Shown one piece after another: positions 1 through 5,189 of a stretch of 9,658 nucleotides of DNA; the stretch's first letter is position 1; each line of letters opens with the position of its first letter. The notes below the pieces were generated by a model. That model saw only the letters and a program-made list of their open reading frames with translations. It did not search any database and was not told the origin of the DNA. A program made the position numbers and the translations under genes. The DNA is taken from contig NZ_JAIVFR010000175.1 of NCBI RefSeq assembly GCF_020829685.1, forward strand, positions 1 to 9,658, in the 5' to 3' direction. This DNA is from Nostoc sp. CHAB 5715 (lineage in GTDB: Bacteria > Cyanobacteriota > Cyanobacteriia > Cyanobacteriales > Nostocaceae).

Positions 1-30
1 ATCATGTCCGACTTAGTACTTAGTCAAAAG

Positions 31-107
31 CGAGCGGAGCGTGGCAATCCCAAACCTTTGCGATTGCTTCATTCCACTTCGTTGCATTCGCAATGACATA
101 TCGTAAG
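31..107. repeat. Nostoc-type dispersed intergenic repeat
   Basis: This stretch has the composition of a common heterocystous-cyanobacterial intergenic repeat (GCGAGCGGAGCG..GCAATC..GCGATTGCTTC..TTCGCAATGACA). GCAATC at 44-49 and GATTGC at 62-67 form a short inverted repeat. The family assignment rests on memory of similar Nostoc sequences and not on a search. I see no gene or convincing promoter in 1-195. Confidence 0.5.
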
Positions 108-195
108 TGATTTGCCGAACTTGATATAATACGAAGTTGCCAAAGCTTTCCAGAAATTTTGCGGGCATGGTGTTACGAGATTGATAGAACTGGGG

Positions 196-641
196 CTATT
201 CGGTTAGCCAACTGAAGAGTTTACCAATAGTGAGGCTGAAGGATTCGGCAAAGGGTGGGACGGGTAAGCGATCGCTCTCTTGCTCATAGACAGCGATGGT
301 GCGTAGGCGAAGCCCGCCCTAGGCATCGCCAAAATAAACAAACACAAGTTCCTCTTCTGGGTCAATCAACCATCCCATTTGGGTGCTGTGGGCGAGGCTG
401 TGGAGGATGTTGCGGATAACTTTGCTTTGGCTTTGGTCGGGGGACAGGATTTCTATCGTCCAGTCGGGTGCGATCGCAAAATTATTCGACACTTTGCCGT
501 TCTGATCGCGGGGAATGCGTTCCCAAGTGAAGACTGCAATATCAGGAACAATTGACCGTCTATAAATTCACTGGCAGGTTTGGTTTCCGGCAGCTTGAGA
601 AATTCATCGAGGGTCAAGGGTTTGGCAGGAGTTTGAACCAT
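196..641 (-). pseudogene. Decayed Uma2-family (DUF820) nuclease-like gene
   Basis: Reading from ATG at 641 on the minus strand, the first ~30 codons (MVQTPAKPLTLDEFLKLPET, then ..ASEFIDGQ) match the N-terminus of cyanobacterial Uma2 proteins, a PD-(D/E)XK-fold family of about 190 residues. Near 550-560 the reading frame jumps. A second frame then gives IVPDIAVFTWERIPRDQNG, later WTIEILSPDQSQ and MGWLIDPEEELVFVYFGDA, which are the family's central and C-terminal motifs. Roughly 40-50 codons between the two blocks are missing, so this is an internal deletion with a frameshift. The second frame meets TAG at 319-321 and then continues as GGLRLRTIAVYEQESDRLPV to a natural stop at 196-198. Both the PD motif and IEIL survive, but no intact protein can be made. 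Uma2 genes are numerous and often decaying in Nostoc genomes. The function of the family in these hosts is unclear, although the fold is nuclease-like. Confidence 0.85.
301..329. repeat. Short dispersed repeat carrying the premature stop
   Basis: The segment GCGTAGGCGAAGCCCGCCCT followed by AGGCATCGC closely resembles a very common Nostoc dispersed repeat, usually seen as GCGTAGGCGTAGCCCGCCGT plus AGGCATCGC or its complement. It lies inside the Uma2 pseudogene. The minus-strand TAG (319-321) falls within it, so acquisition or mutation of this repeat coincides with one of the lesions. Recognition is from memory. Confidence 0.5.
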
Positions 642-713
642 TGCCGTTTGGGGTGGTGGGTTGTGAGTATTGTATCGTTATGCTTAAACGGGTTCGAGGT
701 TAAATAGTATTTG

Positions 714-2624
714 ATGCAAACACAAGACAGGGTAAAAGTCAACCAAGTCGCAACGGCGATCGCAGCCAGTCAACAATATTTGCTTTCGATTCAAAATCCC
801 GACGGTTACTGGTGGGCAGAGTTACAATCCAATGTCACCATCACTGCTGAAGTCGTTCTTTTGCATAAGATTTGGGGAACAGACCAAGGCAGACCTTTAG
901 ACAAAGTTGCAGCATACCTGCGTCAAGAGCAACGGCAGCATGGTGGTTGGGAACTTTTCTTTGGTGATGGCGGAGAACTTAGCACCTCGGTTGAAGCCTA
1001 CATGGCGTTAAGGCTGCTAGGTGTACCAGCAACCGATCCAGCGATGATTCGGGCGCGAACGTTTATTCTCCAACGGGGTGGTATCAGCAAAACTCGGATT
1101 TTTACCAAATTGCACCTAGCCTTAATTGGCTGCTACAACTGGCGCGGTATTCCCTCGCTACCACCTTGGGTGATGTTGTTGCCAAAAGCTTTCCCAGTCA
1201 ATATCTACGAAATGTCTAGCTGGGCACGTTCCAGCACAGTACCATTACTGATTGTGTGCGATCGCAAACCTGTTTTTATCACCGATCCAACTATCAACCT
1301 AGATGAGCTATACGCTGAAGGTGTTGATCGAGTCCGGTGGGAATTACCCCAAACTGGCGATTGGACAGATTTATTCCTCACCCTTGATCGGGGGTTCAAG
1401 TTGGCAGAAAGTCTGAATTTAGTACCCTTCCGTGAAGAAGGCATCAAAGCCGCCGAAAAATGGATTTTAGAACGCCAAGAAGCTACAGGTGACTGGGGTG
1501 GGATTATTCCGGCGATGTTAAATTCAATGCTGGCTTTGCGGTGTCTGAATTATCACCAAAGCGATCCCATTGTAGAACGAGGTTTGCAAGCAATTGATAA
1601 CTTTGCCATTGAAACAGAGGATAGTTACCGAGTTCAACCTTGTGTTTCACCCGTCTGGGATACAGCTTGGGCGATGCGTGCTTTAGTAGAATCTGGCTTT
1701 GCACCAGATCATCCCGCCGTGGTGCAAGCTGGAGAATGGTTGTTGCAAAAACAAATTTTAGACTACGGAGATTGGGCTGTAAAAAATCGTCAGGGAAAAC
1801 CAGGGGCTTGGGCATTTGAGTTTGAAAATCGCTTTTATCCCGATGTAGACGACTCGGCTGTGGTGGTGATGGCTTTACATTTGGCGAAACTCCCCAACGA
1901 AAAAATCAAGCAGGCTGCGATCGCTCGTGCCTTAAACTGGATTGCATCTATGCAATGTAAACCAGGCGGGTGGGCTGCTTTTGATTTGGATAACGATCAA
2001 GATTGGCTTAACTCCATCCCTTATGGCGACTTGAAAGCGATGATTGATCCAAACACCGCAGATGTTACGGCTAGAGTCGTAGAAATGCTTGGTGCTTGTG
2101 ATTTGTCAATTGATAGTTATAATTTAGAGCGATCGCTTACTTATCTTCACAGCGAACAAGAAACCGAAGGCTGTTGGTTTGGTCGTTGGGGTGTAAATTA
2201 TATCTACGGCACCAGTGGCGTTTTATCAGCCTTGGCGTTAATTGCTCCTCAAAAGCATAAACTCAGTATAGAACGAGGAGCAGCTTGGTTAGTCGGATGT
2301 CAAAACCCAGATGGAGGTTGGGGTGAGACTTGCCGCAGCTACGACGACCCCAGTCTCAAAGGAAAAGGAAATAGTACTGCATCTCAAACTGCTTGGGCTT
2401 TAATTGGCCTCTTGGCAGCAGGTGAAGCAACTGGTAAATTAGCTCTTGGTGCCATTGAGCGGGGAATTGCCTACCTAGTGGCAACTCAACAGCCAGATGG
2501 TACTTGGTTTGAGGCTGACTTTACAGGTACTGGCTTCCCCTGCCATTTTTATCTCAAGTATCATCTGTATCAACAATACTTTCCCTTAATCGCACTAGGT
2601 CGTTATCAAGCAGTTTTGCGTTAG
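714..2624 (+). CDS. shc: Squalene-hopene cyclase
   Basis: Cyclises squalene to hopene (and diplopterol), the committed step of hopanoid synthesis, as a monotopic membrane enzyme. The 636-residue product is full length for the family. It carries the catalytic acid motif DVDD (residues 377-380, in YPDVDDSAVV) and repeated QW motifs, such as QNPDGYW near 27-33, QEATGDWGG near 255, QCKPGGW near 414, QNPDGGWGE near 530 and QQPDGTW near 592. It ends in the conserved GTGFPxxFYLxYxxYxxxFPxxALGRY. The position equivalent to the acid-activating His451 of the Alicyclobacillus enzyme appears to be Arg (DVTARVVEML), as in many other bacterial cyclases. ATG at 714 is preferred over an in-frame TTG at 711. 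A GAGG at 696-699 is rather far upstream, so the ribosome site is weak. No other hopanoid gene lies in the window. The gene is followed by a G-rich repeat complex rather than a classical terminator. Confidence 0.97.
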   Translation: MQTQDRVKVNQVATAIAASQQYLLSIQNPDGYWWAELQSNVTITAEVVLLHKIWGTDQGRPLDKVAAYLRQEQRQHGGWELFFGDGGELSTSVEAYMALRLLGVPATDPAMIRARTFILQRGGISKTRIFTKLHLALIGCYNWRGIPSLPPWVMLLPKAFPVNIYEMSSWARSSTVPLLIVCDRKPVFITDPTINLDELYAEGVDRVRWELPQTGDWTDLFLTLDRGFKLAESLNLVPFREEGIKAAEKWILERQEATGDWGGIIPAMLNSMLALRCLNYHQSDPIVERGLQAIDNFAIETEDSYRVQPCVSPVWDTAWAMRALVESGFAPDHPAVVQAGEWLLQKQILDYGDWAVKNRQGKPGAWAFEFENRFYPDVDDSAVVVMALHLAKLPNEKIKQAAIARALNWIASMQCKPGGWAAFDLDNDQDWLNSIPYGDLKAMIDPNTADVTARVVEMLGACDLSIDSYNLERSLTYLHSEQETEGCWFGRWGVNYIYGTSGVLSALALIAPQKHKLSIERGAAWLVGCQNPDGGWGETCRSYDDPSLKGKGNSTASQTAWALIGLLAAGEATGKLALGAIERGIAYLVATQQPDGTWFEADFTGTGFPCHFYLKYHLYQQYFPLIALGRYQAVLR

Positions 2625-2712
2625 TGGAAGGAGGAAGGGGGTAGGGGGAGCAGGGGGAGATGAGGGAGCAGGGGGGGCAGGGGGAGCAGGAGGGAGAATA
2701 ATTTGTAACTGT

Positions 2713-2751
2713 AATTTAACGTGAGTCTCCAAGGGAGGCGCACGTTAAATT
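2713..2751. repeat. 39-nt perfect-arm hairpin
   Basis: AATTTAACGTG at 2713-2723 is the exact reverse complement of CACGTTAAATT at 2741-2751. Inside the 17-nt spacer, CTCC (2727-2730) can pair with GGAG (2734-2737), giving a near-continuous stem. No T-tract follows, so it is not a standard intrinsic terminator. It is the only strong discrete hairpin soon after shc and may protect or end that transcript. Confidence 0.6.
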
Positions 2752-2761
2752 AAGATTCGTG

Positions 2762-2886
2762 GACGAGTCTTTTTTACTCGTGAATGAGTCTTTGATACTC
2801 GTGAATGAGTCTTTTATACTCGTGAATGAGTCTTTTATACTCGTGAATGAGTCTTTTATACTCGTGAGCGAGTCTTTTTTACTCGC
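2762..2886. repeat. Six-copy 21-bp tandem repeat of small hairpins
   Basis: GAGTC recurs at 2765, 2786, 2807, 2828, 2849 and 2870, an exact 21-bp period. The consensus unit is GAGTCTTTTATACTCGTGAAT. Each unit contains GAGT and ACTC as an inverted pair around a T-rich loop, and the junction ACTCGTGAATGAGT gives a second, alternative pairing. The first and last units differ from the middle four: they carry CGAGTCTTTTTTACTCG, which lengthens the stem to five pairs. Because 21 is divisible by three, both strands stay open and show heptapeptide repeats (VNESFIL on plus, SFTSIKD on minus). I treat these as by-products of the repeat. Confidence 0.9.
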
Positions 2887-3068
2887 CTCCCCTGCCCCCT
2901 CATCTCCCTCATCTCCCTCATCTCCCCCTGCCCCTTGCCCTCTTCTAGAGTTTGCTAAGGACAAAAGCGGTAAGAAATCCAAACACAGTTAAAACCCCTA
3001 CGACAGATGTGGTTCAAATACATGAAAACTGCTGTAAAAACAGAAGTTTCCCAACTTTTAAACATAAA

Positions 3069-3087
3069 GGTGAGGCTATGCCCCACC
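3069..3087. repeat. Short hairpin downstream of carotenoid-protein gene
   Basis: GGTGAGGC and GCCCCACC, separated by TAT, pair at seven of eight positions. The hairpin lies 22 nt beyond the stop of the minus-strand gene at 3110-3559, so it could help end that transcript, although no clear T-run follows on that strand. GTGGGGC/GCCCCAC palindromes of this kind are common dispersed Nostoc sequence. Confidence 0.4.
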
Positions 3088-3109
3088 TACGGTTCCTAAC
3101 TCAAAACTA

Positions 3110-3559
3110 TTACAGCACCTGCTTGAAGAAATTCACTAAATCCTCAATGTTGGGTGTGTGAAGTAAATCTATTACTTCTGTAGCTTTTTCAGAAGGTATA
3201 TAGTCATCTGGTACGCCGATGATTGAAGTTCCCAAGTTTTGGGCTAATTGATACCAAAAAGCCAATTTCTCATCAGCATTTATTGAAGCGTACTCTTGAG
3301 TAGGAATTCCTGTTTCTCCTACTTCATCTTGGTTTAGCAGCTGACGCAAAGCAAACAACTGTTCTGCTTGTGGAAGGTTTTGAATTTGTGCAACTAAATT
3401 TGCAGTCTTTTCATTTGGTACATTATTGAGGCAGAGCGACGGAATTTCATCACAAATTTCAGTGTAAAGTAAAGCTAGGACAGTCAAGCGATCGTCTGTA
3501 TCCAAACTCTGAAATTTCGATACACTTTGTTCTAAAAAATTGACGTTCGTAGAAGTCAT
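3110..3559 (-). CDS. Divergent helical carotenoid protein (OCP N-domain-like)
   Basis: Predicted 149-residue all-helical soluble protein that I assign to the orange carotenoid protein N-terminal domain family. It is comparable in length and layout to the 163-residue homologue at 4332-4823. The anchors are LALLYTEICDE (residues 28-38), matching FWFIYKEIGKS; the near-identical second-bundle motif EKLAFWYQLAQNLG (97-110); then GVPDDYIPSE (115-124). Such proteins bind a keto-carotenoid and quench excitation or singlet oxygen. Here the position of OCP Trp41 reads Ala29 while the Tyr44 equivalent (Tyr32) and Trp110 equivalent (Trp102) remain. The OCP Arg155 equivalent, which contacts the C-terminal domain in full OCP, appears lost near the C-terminus (LVNFFKQVL). 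ATG at 3559 is chosen over GTG at 3565 because GAGG sits five bases before it. The family call is good. Carotenoid binding by this copy is uncertain. Confidence 0.8.
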   Translation of the reverse strand: MTSTNVNFLEQSVSKFQSLDTDDRLTVLALLYTEICDEIPSLCLNNVPNEKTANLVAQIQNLPQAEQLFALRQLLNQDEVGETGIPTQEYASINADEKLAFWYQLAQNLGTSIIGVPDDYIPSEKATEVIDLLHTPNIEDLVNFFKQVL

Positions 3560-3572
3560 AAACACCTCAAAG

Positions 3573-3590
3573 TAATTAACTGCTTAATTA
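3573..3590 (-). promoter_or_regulatory. AT-rich palindrome just upstream of start
   Basis: TAATTAA (3573-3579) and TTAATTA (3584-3590) form a perfect seven-base inverted repeat around CTGC, beginning 14 nt upstream of the ATG at 3559. Read on the minus strand, the same bases form a direct repeat of AGTTAATTA with a 12-nt period. It could be a leader hairpin or a repressor site. No promoter hexamers could be fixed with confidence in the very AT-rich 3590-3720. Confidence 0.3.
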
Positions 3591-3769
3591 ACTAAAAAAA
3601 TCTCGATTTAACTTTATAGAAAAAGCTATATAAAATATACTCTTAATATAAAGTAAGCATATTTAAACCAACCAAAAGACAGATTAATTCAACTATAATT
3701 ACTTTTAATATATCGAGTACAAAACAAAGAGCGTTACGACTGTCAGGTGCAACTGGACTAAGGACATAC

Positions 3770-3805
3770 ATAAACACAGAGTTTTAGTTTTTACTCTGTG
3801 TTTAT
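3770..3805. repeat. Perfect 13-bp-arm hairpin in gene-free region
   Basis: ATAAACACAGAGT (3770-3782) is exactly complementary to ACTCTGTGTTTAT (3793-3805) across a 10-nt T-rich loop. It is followed on the plus strand by only TTATC and on the minus strand by GTATGTCC, so it lacks a terminator T-tract on either strand. It begins a structured stretch between the two carotenoid-protein genes. It could be part of a small RNA, a relic of a mobile element or a transcript barrier. Confidence 0.6.
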
Positions 3806-3823
3806 TTATCAAAAAAATGAAAA

Positions 3824-3864
3824 CGCCAGTCATCAAAATTTGGCTTGATATTAAGCGACTGGCG
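3824..3864. repeat. Bulged two-part hairpin, CGCCAGTC/GACTGGCG
   Basis: CGCCAGTC (3824-3831) pairs perfectly with GACTGGCG (3857-3864). Directly inside it ATCAA (3832-3836) pairs with TTGAT (3845-3849) around an 8-nt loop. Seven unpaired bases (ATTAAGC) are left bulged on the 3' side. The layout is nearly repeated at 4118-4155 with unrelated bases. No protein-coding signal covers it. Confidence 0.55.
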
Positions 3865-3947
3865 GATATAACACCCTTGCCCTTCTCATAAGAACAATGC
3901 TGCATATCGCAGGCTAGAGTTGGAACGCTACGCTAACACCAATCGCC

Positions 3948-4076
3948 TATAGTAATCCGCTTTGATTTTTGAAATTATTTGCGTAGGCGGGGAGTAGGGA
4001 ATAGGGAGTAGGGAGTAGGGAATCAGGCTTTTCGAGGTGTACGGTGTTTATTCAAAAATCAAATAGGAATCCTATA
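3948..4076. mobile_element. 129-bp MITE-like element
   Basis: The 26-bp ends at 3948-3973 and 4051-4076 are inverted copies that match at 22 of 26 positions. The inner TTTGATTTTTGAA/TTCAAAAATCAAA part is perfect, and both outer ends begin TATAG or TATAGG. The terminal TA and TATA at both edges suit a TA-targeting transposon such as IS630/Tc1-mariner, which is inference. The interior is non-coding and includes a GGGAGTAGGGAGTAGGGAAT low-complexity run. I recall similar GTGTTTATTCAAAAATCAAA sequence as recurrent in Nostoc genomes. Confidence 0.6.
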
Positions 4077-4117
4077 TATCTGGCAAAGAGTAAAGGTATT
4101 CTGATTCCTGAATTCTT

Positions 4118-4155
4118 CTACTACAACCAAATGAACTTGGTATAAAAGGTAGTAG
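4118..4155. repeat. Bulged two-part hairpin, CTACTAC/GTAGTAG
   Basis: CTACTAC (4118-4124) pairs with GTAGTAG (4149-4155). Inside it ACCAA (4126-4130) pairs with TTGGT (4137-4141) around a six-base loop, leaving ATAAAAG bulged. The geometry (outer arm, adjoining 5-bp inner arm, 7-nt bulge on the 3' side) mirrors the hairpin at 3824-3864. It lies between the two MITE-like elements. Confidence 0.5.
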
Positions 4156-4164
4156 CCTCAAGCA

Positions 4165-4321
4165 CCCTAAAAACCAATACGCTTGGGTTAGCGCCAAAAA
4201 CCTTAAATTGTGTAGGTTGGGTTGAGGAACGAAACCCAACATTTCCGGGGCTTTGTTGGGTTGCGCTTTGCTTAACCCAACCTAAAATTTTCCACAAAGC
4301 CAAGCGTATTGCCCTAAAAAC
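4165..4321. mobile_element. 137-bp palindromic MITE with 10-bp target duplication
   Basis: The element spans 4175-4311. Its ends are a perfect 12-bp inverted repeat, CAATACGCTTGG (4175-4186) and CCAAGCGTATTG (4300-4311). It is flanked by an exact direct repeat CCCTAAAAAC at 4165-4174 and 4312-4321, the hallmark of a transposition event. Nested inside are TAGGTTGGGTT (4213-4223) with AACCCAACCTA (4274-4284), and ACCCAAC (4234-4240) with GTTGGGT (4255-4261), so nearly the whole element folds. No coding capacity. The core GGTTGGGTTGAGGAACGAAA is a familiar cyanobacterial dispersed repeat. It inserted only about 10 nt beyond the stop of the gene at 4332-4823, in or next to that gene's terminator tail. 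Confidence 0.8.
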
Positions 4322-4324
4322 TTC

Positions 4325-4345
4325 AAAAGTGCTAAATTTCAGCAC
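4325..4345 (-). terminator. Intrinsic terminator overlapping the stop codon
   Basis: On the minus strand GTGCT and AGCAC (plus coordinates 4341-4345 and 4329-4333) form a stem that extends through G-T and A-T pairs to about seven pairs, followed by TTTT (4325-4328) and, ten bases further, TTTTT. The TAG stop (4332-4334) is part of the stem. The stem is short, so strength is uncertain. Confidence 0.55.
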
Positions 4346-4823
4346 CTGGTTTTGCTTCGGCGCCCATTGGCGAAACATAATCACGGAAAAGAGTAATCTG
4401 TTGCTCAAACTCTAATCCTTGAATTCTGCCAAACAACTGTTGAGATTCTGAGGGAAGTTGATACTCAGAAGGTACAGTAATGATAGTACCATCATCCATA
4501 CCTTGAGATAATCGATACCAAAATAGTAGCTTAGTGGTATCACCTAAAGAACCATATTCACGAGAAATTAGGGTATCTACTTTATTAATCAAGTCACGCT
4601 GAACTTGTAATTGTTGTTCGTGAGATAGTTCTTTAACTTGATTAAACAAACCTTCAGCGATTTCTGGGGAAACAGTGCTAGCACCAGGAGCGGCTGGCGT
4701 AATTGACTTACCTATTTCTTTGTAAATGAACCAAAACAAAGCCAGTTGTTGATCCACACCCAACTGTTGCCAAGCTTGAACATGTTCACGAATAGTTGGA
4801 TCGCCAGTTTGTGTAAATGTCAT
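4332..4823 (-). CDS. Helical carotenoid protein (HCP)
   Basis: A 163-residue free-standing homologue of the N-terminal, carotenoid-binding domain of orange carotenoid protein. Family members bind a keto-carotenoid such as canthaxanthin and act as singlet-oxygen quenchers or, in one clade, as constitutive phycobilisome quenchers. All key pocket residues are visible: FWFIYKEIGKSITPAAPGAS (from residue 30) gives Trp31 and Tyr34, equivalents of OCP Trp41 and Tyr44. TTKLLFWYRLSQGM gives Trp102, equivalent of OCP Trp110, and QQITLFRDYVSPMG gives Arg147, equivalent of OCP Arg155. There is no C-terminal regulatory (NTF2-like) domain, and no such partner gene is in the window. ATG at 4823 is preferred to an upstream start at 4841 because GGAG stands six bases before it and because the family begins MTFT-like. 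I cannot say which HCP clade it belongs to. Confidence 0.95.
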   Translation of the reverse strand: MTFTQTGDPTIREHVQAWQQLGVDQQLALFWFIYKEIGKSITPAAPGASTVSPEIAEGLFNQVKELSHEQQLQVQRDLINKVDTLISREYGSLGDTTKLLFWYRLSQGMDDGTIITVPSEYQLPSESQQLFGRIQGLEFEQQITLFRDYVSPMGAEAKPGAEI

Positions 4824-4829
4824 TATTAA

Positions 4830-4833
4830 CTCC
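4830..4833 (-). promoter_or_regulatory. Ribosome binding site of the HCP gene
   Basis: GGAG on the minus strand, with a six-base spacer (TTAATA) before ATG at 4823. It decides this start over the upstream in-frame ATG at 4841, which would add MQLELI. Confidence 0.75.
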
Positions 4834-4879
4834 AATTGCAATTAATTGATTTCATTAGCAAGGTTATCAAATGTACATT

Positions 4880-4894
4880 TAGGGTTTTACCCTA
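4880..4894. promoter_or_regulatory. Palindrome upstream of the HCP gene
   Basis: TAGGGT (4880-4885) and ACCCTA (4889-4894) form a perfect six-base inverted repeat around TTT. It lies about 57 nt upstream of the HCP start, next to a weak minus-strand TTGATA at about 4866-4871 with an ATTAAT 18 bases further. This is consistent with an operator beside a promoter but not proven. The rest of 4895-5189 holds no gene I can support. Confidence 0.3.
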
Positions 4895-5112
4895 CTGAAG
4901 ACAGATGTATTGAAATCATAAAGAAGAAGAATTATAAACAAAACATAAATCGGGCAAACTTTAGTCCTGCGTTAGTTAGAAGTATTACAGTTAGATCAAA
5001 ACCCAAAAGAATGCTTACTTTTGGCAAGGTAAAGGAGTTAGCAATGGGAATGCTATTAAATTGAGATATTACCCTGAGGTATTTCGGTAGATAGATGTTA
5101 ATTTTTTTGTGA

Positions 5113-5132
5113 CAGTGCTTAGAAAAGCACTG
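5113..5132. terminator. Hairpin after the DUF6335 gene
   Basis: CAGTGCTT (5113-5120) and AAGCACTG (5125-5132) are perfectly complementary around AGAA. It lies about 60 nt downstream of the minus-strand DUF6335 stop (5190). The T-run beside it is on the wrong side for a classical minus-strand terminator, so it may be a Rho-independent-like end without a T-tract or only a 3' protective hairpin. Confidence 0.35.
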
Positions 5133-5189
5133 CCCAATTCAGCGACATTAATTTATTAACGGCGACATCCAATTTTGCTTTTATTTAGC

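Larger units (their letters stand above)
2626..2945. repeat. Composite inverted repeat with G-rich and C-rich arms
   Basis: A G-rich arm (about 2626-2696, runs of GGG to GGGGGGG) and a C-rich arm (about 2887-2945) are imperfectly complementary. The best block is GCAGGGGGAGATGAGGGAG at 2650-2668, matched perfectly in reverse complement at 2913-2931. The arms enclose a 39-nt hairpin and a six-unit tandem array, so the whole ~320-bp block could extrude or be transcribed as one long stem-loop. It sits between the convergent ends of shc and a carotenoid-protein gene. The G-rich arm has enough G-tracts for a quadruplex, which is inference. Similar GGGGAGCAGGGGGAG runs are common low-complexity intergenic sequence in Nostoc. 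Confidence 0.75.

Noticed and set aside
1205..1815. Minus-strand open frames inside shc
   Set aside because: They are antisense to a full-length, well-conserved enzyme gene and show no independent coding signal.
2762..2886. CRISPR array
   Set aside because: Units are contiguous 21-mers with no unique spacers and no cas genes nearby.
2716..2982. Minus-strand open frame with SFTSIKD heptapeptide repeats and a GDEGDEG stretch
   Set aside because: It is produced by the 21-bp tandem repeat and the C-rich arm. The composition is low-complexity, there is no ribosome site, and the opposite strand is equally open.
2759..2992. Plus-strand open frame with VNESFIL heptapeptide repeats
   Set aside because: Same repeat read on the other strand. 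Period divisible by three keeps it open by chance, and there is no family resemblance.
2952..3161. Plus-strand 69-codon open frame
   Set aside because: Runs through a dispersed hairpin and into the 3' end of the minus-strand HCP-like gene, with no ribosome site and atypical composition.
3770..3805. Intrinsic terminator
   Set aside because: The stem is strong but no T-tract follows on either strand, so I list it only as a structured repeat.
3705..3905. Minus-strand 66-codon open frame
   Set aside because: It lies over the two strong hairpins, has no ribosome site, and the hydrophobic, Leu/Val-rich translation shows no recognisable domain.
4121..4408. Minus-strand 95-codon open frame
   Set aside because: Overlaps the MITE and the 3' end of the true HCP gene in another frame.
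4846..5064. Plus-strand 72-codon open frame with a TTG start
   Set aside because: Covers the likely HCP promoter region, has no ribosome site and no recognisable motif.
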